Shown: positions 5,823 through 10,674 of the stretch, piece after piece | Numbering within the stretch: position 1 is the stretch's first letter | Layout: every line of letters begins with the position of its first letter | DNA from: Candidatus Dormiibacterota bacterium | GTDB taxonomy: Bacteria; Chloroflexota; Dormibacteria; Aeolococcales; Aeolococcaceae | Assembly (NCBI GenBank): GCA_955651875.1 | Contig: CATPAP010000023.1 | Coordinates: forward strand, 1 to 10,674 | Length of the DNA: 10,674 nt | Direction of reading: 5' to 3' | Notes under the pieces: generated by a model | Database searches by the model: none | Told to the model about the DNA's origin: nothing | Seen by the model: only the letters and a program-made list of their open reading frames with translations | Made by a program: the position numbers and the translations under genes

Positions 5823-7004
5823 ATGGACGCGGAGCCGGCGGGCGCAGGCCACACCCTCGAGAGTCATGAGGCGATCGTGGTGGGCGGGGGTCCGGCGGGG
5901 CTGTCGGCTGCTGCGGCGCTCCAGAAGCGCGGCTTCGAGACCGTCGCCATCGAGAGCTCGGACGCGGTCGGCGCGCGCTGGCGGTCGAGGTACGAGGAGC
6001 TCAGGCTCAACTCTTGGCGTGTCATGTCGAACTTGCAGCGGCACCGCATGCCACGCATCTACGGCCGCTACCCATCTCGCGACGATTTCGTCGCGTACCT
6101 CGAGAGCTTCGCGGCGCACCATCGGCTGTGCGTACGGTTCAGCACCACCCTCGTCCGGGTAGAGCGTGGCGATGGGCGGTGGCATCTGCTGACGTCAGCC
6201 GGCGTTATGGCCGCACGCTACGTCGTGGTCGCCACCGGCTGGGACGCCGTGCCGGTGCTTCCGGACTGGCCAGGAAGAGCGACGTTCACTCCGGAGCTGA
6301 TCCACTCATCTGGATTCCAGACCGCCAGGCGGTACCGGGATCGAGACGTCATCGTCGTCGGCGCCGGCAACTCAGGCATCGACATCGCCGGGCACCTGGT
6401 CGCCGCCGGAGCCCGCGTCAAGGTATCAATGCGCACACCACCGAACCTCGCGTCCCGCGAGATTCTCGGCATTCCCGGCCAACCACTCCTGGTGCTGGTG
6501 GTCGACCACGTGCCGAGCAAGCTCGCCGACCTCAGCTTCTCGATCGTCCAGCGACTGCTGTTTGGGGACCTCAGTTCCTTCGGCCTCCCGAGCGCGCGGG
6601 TGGGCGCTTACGCGAACTTCAACCGAAATCTGCGCAACCCGGCCATCGATGACGGGTTCGTCGCCGCGCTGAAAAGGGGACGTGCACACGTCGTCGCCGA
6701 GGTGAAACGACTCGAAGGCCCAGAGGTGGTGCTGGTCGACGGGACGCGCCTGCGCCCGGATGCCGTGATCTGCGCAACCGGGTACCGGCGCGGCCTGGAG
6801 CCGCTCCTTGGTCACCTGGGAGTGCTGCGCCCGGACGGCGTCCCTTTCAATTACCGAGGCGCTCCTGAACATCCCGCGGCGCCGCGCCTCTACTTCGCCG
6901 GCATGTGGGGCCAGTTCAGCGGTGAGATTCGCCTGGGCCCGATCCACGCCCGCCGTATCGCGCGAGCAGCGGCGCGTGACCGCGGGCGCACCCGCGACGT
7001 GTAG
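5823..7004 (+). CDS. Flavin-dependent monooxygenase, YUCCA/FMO-like
   Basis: This is a 393-residue soluble two-dinucleotide-domain flavoprotein. The FAD motif is GGGPAG (21-26) within AIVVGGGPAGLSAAAAL. RWRSRYEELRLNSWR (52-66) matches the region after the FAD fold in YUCCA-type enzymes. The NADPH motif is VVGAGNSGIDIAG (178-190), and the ATGY motif is ICATGYR (316-322). The FMO signature FxGxxxHxxx(Y/F) is recognisable at 155-165 but has Pro157 in place of glycine (FTPELIHSSGF). Family members oxidise a small nucleophilic or carbonyl substrate using NADPH and O2 through a C4a-hydroperoxyflavin. Plant YUCCAs convert indole-3-pyruvate to auxin, but bacterial relatives have diverse, mostly unknown substrates, and nothing here specifies one. 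The ATG at 5823 is preferred; a GTG at 5772 would place coding sequence in the upstream hairpin. The gene appears to be a single transcription unit. Confidence 0.9.
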   Translation: MDAEPAGAGHTLESHEAIVVGGGPAGLSAAAALQKRGFETVAIESSDAVGARWRSRYEELRLNSWRVMSNLQRHRMPRIYGRYPSRDDFVAYLESFAAHHRLCVRFSTTLVRVERGDGRWHLLTSAGVMAARYVVVATGWDAVPVLPDWPGRATFTPELIHSSGFQTARRYRDRDVIVVGAGNSGIDIAGHLVAAGARVKVSMRTPPNLASREILGIPGQPLLVLVVDHVPSKLADLSFSIVQRLLFGDLSSFGLPSARVGAYANFNRNLRNPAIDDGFVAALKRGRAHVVAEVKRLEGPEVVLVDGTRLRPDAVICATGYRRGLEPLLGHLGVLRPDGVPFNYRGAPEHPAAPRLYFAGMWGQFSGEIRLGPIHARRIARAAARDRGRTRDV

Positions 7005-7005
7005 G

Positions 7006-7048
7006 GGGTGGTGCAGGCCCACCCTTGCGGGTGCGGAAGGCACCCTTT
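7006..7048 (+). terminator. Chain of alternating hairpins after the monooxygenase gene
   Basis: Four short segments follow the stop codon: GGGTGG (7006-7011), CCACCC (7019-7024), GGGTGC (7029-7034) and GCACCC (7040-7045), then TTT. Segments 1 and 2 can form a 6-bp stem, 2 and 3 a 5-bp stem, and 3 and 4 a 6-bp stem ahead of the short T-run. The 3:4 hairpin resembles a weak intrinsic terminator. The 2:3 pairing would exclude it. Low complexity in GC-rich DNA could produce this by chance. Confidence 0.35.
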
Positions 7049-7064
7049 CGGACAGAGCCGGAGA

Positions 7065-7081
7065 GGACGGACAATCCGTCC
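7065..7081. repeat. Perfect 7-bp inverted repeat upstream of the sensor kinase gene
   Basis: GGACGGA (7065-7071) and TCCGTCC (7075-7081) are exact reverse complements around CAA, 29 nt before the kinase GTG. The centre contains GACAAT (7070-7075), a possible -10 box. This is the geometry of a dimeric operator overlapping a promoter. A small RNA hairpin is the alternative. Confidence 0.5.
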
Positions 7082-7110
7082 ATGGCCACAGCCGACCGTC
7101 GAGCGACCCT

Positions 7111-9198
7111 GTGAACAGACGCGCCGCTGTCCGCGGCGCGGCACTCGGGCTGCTCGGCGTGTACTTCCTGATCGCCATCGGCTCGGCCTGGATCCAGGTT
7201 GCCGTCCACGGGTACCAACTCGGTCGCCTCCTGATGCCGTTCTTGGTCTTCGGGACGTACTCGGTCATGGGCACATTGATTCTCTGGCAGCGGGGAAGTC
7301 ATGTGATCGGCTGGCTCCTCGAGGCCATCGGACTCGTCTTGCTCGTCATGGTCAGCACCTCTGACTACGCCGTGTACGCCCTCGTCCTTCACCCCGGGTC
7401 GTTGCCGTTGGGTCAGGTAGCCATCGTCCTCGGCGGTATCTGGATCGTCGGCGTCTTCCTTTTCGCCTGTTTGTTGCCGCTGACCTTCCCGACTGGGCGG
7501 CTGCTCTCGAGGCGCTGGTCGGTGGTGATCGTCCTCGCACTGATGTACTGCGTCCTGGCCGCGGTCGGCAACGGTCTCTTGCCCGGCCCTGTCATCGATG
7601 GCTACCCGCAGCTACGCAACCCGATCGGGTTGGCTGGGCACGAAACCCTGCTCACCAACCTGATCAATGCATCCATCATTCCCGGTGGTCTTGCTCTCGT
7701 GGGAATCGTCGCATCGGTGATCGTCCGCTTTCGCCGCTCCGCGGGCGTGGAGCGTCAGCAGGTGAAGTTCTTCTTGTTTGGCGCCGTGCTCATGCCCATC
7801 CCCCTGTTTCTCAACAACATCCCGGTGGTCGGCACGCTCGCGTTCACCGTCGTGCTGTCACTGATGGGCATCGGAGTGGCGCTTGCGGTTCTCCGCTATC
7901 GCCTCTACGACATCGACGTCGTCATCAGCCGCACGCTGGTGTACGGCACGCTCGCCGCGTTCATCACCGCGGTGTACGTGGGCATCGCGGTCGGCATCGG
8001 CGCGCTCATCGGTGGCGGTGGCAAGCCCAACCTCGCGCTGTCCATCCTCGCCACCGCCATCGTGGCAGTCGGCTTCCAGCCGGTGCGCGAGCGCGTGCAG
8101 AGGCTGGCCAACCGGCTCGTGTATGGCAAGCGCGCAACGCCGTACGAAGTGCTGTCGCAGTTCTCTGAACGCGTCGCCGAGTCGTATGCGGCAGATGACG
8201 TCATGCCGCGCATGGCACAGGTTCTCGCCGAGGGAACGGGCGCGCAGCGTGCCGACGTGTGGCTGCGCAGCGGAACGACGTGGCGCGACGCGGCCGTCTG
8301 GCCTCTGGACGCGGCGCTGGCTGAGCCTGTCCCAGCGTCGGACGGGACGCTGCCGGCTATCGATGGCGCGAATCGACTGGTCGAGGTGCGTCACCAGGGC
8401 GATCTTCTCGGCGGGCTTGGTGTCACCAAGCGTGGCGGTGAGTCGCTGACGCCGGTGGAGGAGAATCTGCTCTCCCACCTCGCCAGTCAGGCTGGGCTTG
8501 TCCTCAGGAACGTCGGCCTGACCAGCGACCTGCAGGCGCGCCTCGAGGAACTGCGCGCATCGCGCCAGAGACTGGTCACCGCACAGGACGAGGAGCGCCG
8601 GCGGCTGGAGCGCAACCTCCACGACGGCGCCCAGCAACATCTCGTCGCCATCAAGGTGAAGCTCGGACTCGCCGAGATGCTCATGGGGCGCGATCCGGAC
8701 AAGGCGAAGCTGACCCTCGACCAGCTGAAGTCCGACGCCGATGAGGCGCTGGAGACGCTCCGCGACCTCGCGCGTGGCATCTACCCGCCGCTCCTCGCGG
8801 ACAAGGGGTTGTGCGTCGCGCTGGAATCACAGGCGCGCAAGGCGACCGTTGCGGTGACTGTCGACGACGACGGGATCGGCAGGTACTCGCAGGAGGTTGA
8901 GGCGGCAGCGTACTTCTGCGTGCTGGAGGCGCTGCAGAACGTGCAGAAGTATGCGCACGCCTCGCGCGTGGTCATTCGCGTCCGTGAGGCGAACGGCATG
9001 CTCAGCTTCGAGGTGGACGACGACGGTGGGGGCTTCGACATCGCCGCTGTGAAGAAGGGGGCAGGCCTGACCAACATGGCAGACCGCCTCGACGCCCTGG
9101 GAGGTGCGCTTCACGTCAGTTCGTCGATCGGCCACGGGACCACGATCGCGGGTTCACTCCGCAGCGTCGCGGCGCCTATGGTCGCGCTGACCCGATAG
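7111..9198 (+). CDS. Membrane sensor histidine kinase with GAF-like and HisKA_3 domains
   Basis: The 695-residue protein starts with an extensive membrane region (about 10-300) of roughly eight or nine hydrophobic segments. A linker (QPVRERVQRLANRLVYGKRATPYEVLSQF, about 323-351) leads to a GAF-like domain (about 345-470) that begins with ADDVMPRMAQVL. A short coiled coil, then the HisKA_3 dimerisation helix RRRLERNLHDGAQQHL (496-511), carries phospho-acceptor His504. The HATPase domain has an N box EALQNVQKYAHAS (606-618), a G1 box DDDGGGFD (636-643), a G2 box GAGLTNMADRL (650-660) and HGTT (675-678). This is the NarX/DesK-type kinase class that phosphorylates LuxR-family response regulators. 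No regulator is adjacent, so it is an orphan here; the signal is unknown. GTG 7111 is chosen because hydrophobic coding begins there. The longer open frame upstream only overlaps the monooxygenase gene. No Shine-Dalgarno is evident. Confidence 0.92.
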   Translation: MNRRAAVRGAALGLLGVYFLIAIGSAWIQVAVHGYQLGRLLMPFLVFGTYSVMGTLILWQRGSHVIGWLLEAIGLVLLVMVSTSDYAVYALVLHPGSLPLGQVAIVLGGIWIVGVFLFACLLPLTFPTGRLLSRRWSVVIVLALMYCVLAAVGNGLLPGPVIDGYPQLRNPIGLAGHETLLTNLINASIIPGGLALVGIVASVIVRFRRSAGVERQQVKFFLFGAVLMPIPLFLNNIPVVGTLAFTVVLSLMGIGVALAVLRYRLYDIDVVISRTLVYGTLAAFITAVYVGIAVGIGALIGGGGKPNLALSILATAIVAVGFQPVRERVQRLANRLVYGKRATPYEVLSQFSERVAESYAADDVMPRMAQVLAEGTGAQRADVWLRSGTTWRDAAVWPLDAALAEPVPASDGTLPAIDGANRLVEVRHQGDLLGGLGVTKRGGESLTPVEENLLSHLASQAGLVLRNVGLTSDLQARLEELRASRQRLVTAQDEERRRLERNLHDGAQQHLVAIKVKLGLAEMLMGRDPDKAKLTLDQLKSDADEALETLRDLARGIYPPLLADKGLCVALESQARKATVAVTVDDDGIGRYSQEVEAAAYFCVLEALQNVQKYAHASRVVIRVREANGMLSFEVDDDGGGFDIAAVKKGAGLTNMADRLDALGGALHVSSSIGHGTTIAGSLRSVAAPMVALTR

Positions 9199-9204
9199 GT
9201 ATCG

Positions 9205-9453
9205 CTACCCGGCTCGTCCGACCCGGGGGCGGCGAGCCCATCTGGATGACCTCAGGCTTCCACTGCGATGCAGCGCGACGAGTGTCCATATGGCCTCGAC
9301 GACGCCGAATGCCCAGGCGCCGGAGAGGAAGCCGTATGTCGAGGACAGCGCACACCCCACGGCGAAGGCGATGACCATGCGCCGGTCACGCCGCTCGAGG
9401 GCGTAGGCCACCATCATGAAGGTGAGCGCGGTGACGCCGAACGCGGTGAGCAC
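9205..9453 (-). CDS. Small membrane protein with an FGVVEAIW motif
   Basis: The 82-residue product has a first hydrophobic segment (about 1-19, VLTAFGVTALTFMMVAYAL), a basic loop ERRDRR (20-25), a second segment (about 26-44) and a third weaker one ending in AWAFGVVEAIWTLVALHR (about 47-64). An Arg/Ser-rich basic tail follows. The block around YGFLSGAWAFGVVEAIW recurs in small uncharacterised bacterial membrane proteins that I recall, but I know of no assigned function. GTG 9453 is the first usable start after the hydrolase stop at 9501; upstream extension would run into the hydrolase gene and read like a shadow frame. It is downstream of the hydrolase gene (47 bp gap) and convergent with the kinase gene (6 bp gap). 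Start and function are uncertain. Confidence 0.6.
   Translation of the reverse strand: MLTAFGVTALTFMMVAYALERRDRRMVIAFAVGCALSSTYGFLSGAWAFGVVEAIWTLVALHRSGSLRSSRWARRPRVGRAG
9211..9238. terminator. Hairpin at the convergent gene ends
   Basis: GGCTCG (9211-9216) and CGAGCC (9233-9238) form a 6-bp stem. CCG (9218-9220) and CGG (9230-9232) extend it across one bulged T. It lies 12 nt after the kinase stop and inside the last codons of the convergent small membrane protein. A stop signal for kinase transcription is possible, but there is no T-run. Confidence 0.3.
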
Positions 9454-9500
9454 CCCCAGAGGATAGCCACTCGCGGCCGATGGACTCGACGGCTGGGCGC

Positions 9501-10283
9501 CTACGGCGCTCCCACCAGGTGCGCGTCGAGGAACTCGCCGACGCGACGCGAGAACGCCTGCGGCTGCTCGAGGTTGACCAGGTGCGCGGCGCCCGCAAAC
9601 TCGGCGAGCTCGGCGCGCGGGATCGCCGACGCCATGGCGCGCGATTCCTCGGCGGACACGATGGCATCGTCGGTGCCCCACACCACCAGCGTCGGCACGT
9701 CGATCTTGCCGAGCATGTCGGTGCTGTCTGGTCGCCCTGCCAGCGTCTGCAGCACCGTCAGCACGCCGCCGACCGTCCAGCGCCGGATGCGTCCGCGGAC
9801 GGGGTCAGCGATGTGCACCTCGTCGCGGCAGCGCGCGCACAGCAGGCTCTGTGTCATCGGCTCGACGATCGCCTCGACGCCGCCGGCCCGCACCTGATCC
9901 GCCACGGTCGCGCGCGCAGCCCGCGCGCCCTCGCTGTCCGCTGAGGCGCGCGTGCCCACGAGCACGAGCGTGCGCACCCGCTCGCCTGCCGCGCGCAGCA
10001 GCGCGAAGGCCGCGTAGCCGCCCATCGACGAGCCGCAGACGGCGAAGTCGCGCACGTCGCGCGAGTCGAGCTCGGCGAGGACGTCGCGCGCGTAGCTGTC
10101 GATGGTCACCTCCCCGTTCGGCGCAGGCGAGCTACCGCAGCCCCAGAAGTCGGGGCGCAGGCAGCGATACCGGTCGCTGAGGCCGGCCACCTGGCCGTCC
10201 CACTGCGAGGCGTCGAGCGGGTAGGCGTGCAGGAGGAGCAGCGCCGGCCCCTCGCCGCTGTCGTGGATCGCCGGTCCGCTCAC
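9501..10283 (-). CDS. Alpha/beta hydrolase
   Basis: This is a 260-residue cytoplasmic alpha/beta-hydrolase with no signal peptide. The oxyanion region is LLLLHAYPLD (15-24), with HA where HG is usual. The nucleophile elbow is CGSSMGGY (83-90), where Ser86 fits GxSxG. The acid is probably Asp206 in VWGTDDAIV (201-209; Asp205 is the alternative). The catalytic His234 is in GAAHLVNLEQP (231-241). A helical lid (about 115-185) carries an unusual CARC (149-152). The fold covers esterases, 3-oxoadipate enol-lactonase-like enzymes, haloperoxidase-like and C-C hydrolases, and the substrate cannot be read from the sequence. I choose GTG 10283, which gives a family-like MSGPAIHDSGEGPALLLLH start and has TACAGT exactly 7 nt upstream. 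A GTG at 10316 would add 11 residues. The gene follows the helicase gene by 38 bp and precedes the small membrane protein gene. Confidence 0.9.
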   Translation of the reverse strand: MSGPAIHDSGEGPALLLLHAYPLDASQWDGQVAGLSDRYRCLRPDFWGCGSSPAPNGEVTIDSYARDVLAELDSRDVRDFAVCGSSMGGYAAFALLRAAGERVRTLVLVGTRASADSEGARAARATVADQVRAGGVEAIVEPMTQSLLCARCRDEVHIADPVRGRIRRWTVGGVLTVLQTLAGRPDSTDMLGKIDVPTLVVWGTDDAIVSAEESRAMASAIPRAELAEFAGAAHLVNLEQPQAFSRRVGEFLDAHLVGAP

Positions 10284-10290
10284 GCGCCGG

Positions 10291-10296
10291 ACTGTA
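10291..10296 (-). promoter_or_regulatory. Candidate -10 box for a leaderless hydrolase transcript
   Basis: On the minus strand TACAGT is followed by 7 nt and then the GTG at 10283, with no Shine-Dalgarno. The box lies in the 38-bp gap after the helicase gene, so the hydrolase may have its own promoter as well as read-through. The -35 region is not recognisable. Confidence 0.35.
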
Positions 10297-10321
10297 GCCG
10301 ACGCGGCGAAGGCCACGTGGC

Positions 10322-10674
10322 TCAGCTCGCGGCTGACGCGGGCTGGACCGGGAAGTCCTCGAGCGTGGCCGGCTCGATGGTGGTGCGCGCGTGCTTCTCG
10401 ACGTCGCGCAGCTTGAGGATCTCGCTCGGCGTGATCAGAGTGATGGCCACGCCCGTCCGCCCCGCCCGCGCGGTGCGGCCGACACGGTGCAGGTACTCAT
10501 CGGGCGTGGTGGGGACGTCGTAGTTGATGACGTGCGAGATGTCGTCGATGTCGAGCCCACGCGCGGCGACGTTGGTGGCGATGAGGTGCTTGACGTGAGT
10601 GGCGACGAACGCCTCCATGGCCGCGTTGCGTTCCTTCTGAGTGAGGTCGCCGTGGAGCAGACCGACGCTCTGGC
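10322..10674 (-). CDS. DEAD-box RNA helicase, C-terminal part (5' end missing)
   Basis: The frame enters at the window edge with two bases of a split codon and runs for 116 further codons to a TGA at 10322-10324. It holds the end of the RecA-like domain 2: GLLHGDLTQKERN, then motif V LIATNVAARGLDI, NYDVPTTPDEYLHR and motif VI HRVGRTARAGRTG, whose arginines act in ATP hydrolysis. The DEAD motif and the whole of RecA domain 1 lie outside. The protein ends about 45 residues after motif VI (FPVQPASAAS), so it lacks the long basic or RRM tail of CsdA- or DbpA-type helicases and is closer to short RhlE-like forms. Such enzymes unwind RNA duplexes in ribosome assembly and mRNA turnover. The specific paralogue cannot be assigned. 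Confidence 0.93.
   Translation of the reverse strand, partial: QSVGLLHGDLTQKERNAAMEAFVATHVKHLIATNVAARGLDIDDISHVINYDVPTTPDEYLHRVGRTARAGRTGVAITLITPSEILKLRDVEKHARTTIEPATLEDFPVQPASAAS

Noticed and set aside
6808..7110. Upstream extension of the kinase reading frame
   Set aside because: It overlaps the end of the monooxygenase gene out of frame and reads as Arg/Ser/Cys-rich shadow; hydrophobic kinase coding begins at GTG 7111.
7858..8640. 260-codon minus-strand frame opposite the kinase
   Set aside because: Antisense shadow with no recognisable motif; the kinase frame is continuous and motif-rich.
1..10674. A defence, toxin-antitoxin, phage or biosynthetic gene cluster
   Set aside because: No nuclease, toxin pair, integrase, transposase, direct-repeat array or modular biosynthetic enzyme is visible; the genes are housekeeping or common accessory enzymes.

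Overview
The window is very GC-rich and gene-dense, with strong G/C bias at third codon positions and several GTG starts. Several genes lack a Shine-Dalgarno sequence but carry a TAnnnT box 7-8 nt before the start codon. Gene content (Eis-type acetyltransferase, GAF/HisKA_3 sensor kinase with a multi-TM N-terminus, rhodanese-E1 fusion, MurE with a DEDPR motif) suggests an actinobacterium or a Chloroflexota/Dormibacterota-like soil lineage. This placement is inference and I cannot fix the phylum. The odd length, a perfect palindrome on base 1 and truncated genes at both ends suggest a complete metagenomic contig rather than a slice of a chromosome.

Layout. 1-672 (-): N-terminal part of a secreted coiled-coil protein of the PcsB/CwlO N-terminal type. 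781-966 (-): a 61-residue zinc-ribbon protein. 1064-1651 (+): rsmG, 16S rRNA methyltransferase, convergent with murE at 1658-3166 (-). A short divergent promoter region separates murE from a two-gene (+) unit: a rhodanese plus ThiF/MoeB E1-like fusion (3259-4446), followed 16 bp later by an Eis-like N-acetyltransferase (4463-5731). Then come a YUCCA/FMO-like flavin monooxygenase (5823-7004) and a membrane sensor histidine kinase (7111-9198). The right end holds three (-) genes: a truncated DEAD-box RNA helicase (10322-10674), an alpha/beta hydrolase (9501-10283) and a small membrane protein (9205-9453).

How the genes relate. The core functions are cell-envelope synthesis or remodelling (MurE, coiled-coil protein), rRNA modification (RsmG), RNA remodelling (helicase) and sulfur-carrier activation (rhodanese-E1). 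Accessory functions are acyl transfer, flavin oxidation, hydrolysis and signalling. Only the rhodanese-E1/Eis pair looks like a clear operon. The kinase has no response regulator beside it. No intergenic gap exceeds about 110 bp. I see no tRNA, rRNA, CRISPR, transposase or attachment site.

I found no convincing new multi-gene system. The points most worth following are non-coding: the recurring leaderless-promoter geometry, a chain of alternating complementary segments between the monooxygenase and kinase genes, and a perfect operator-like palindrome before the kinase. The domain order of the rhodanese-E1 protein is also of interest.
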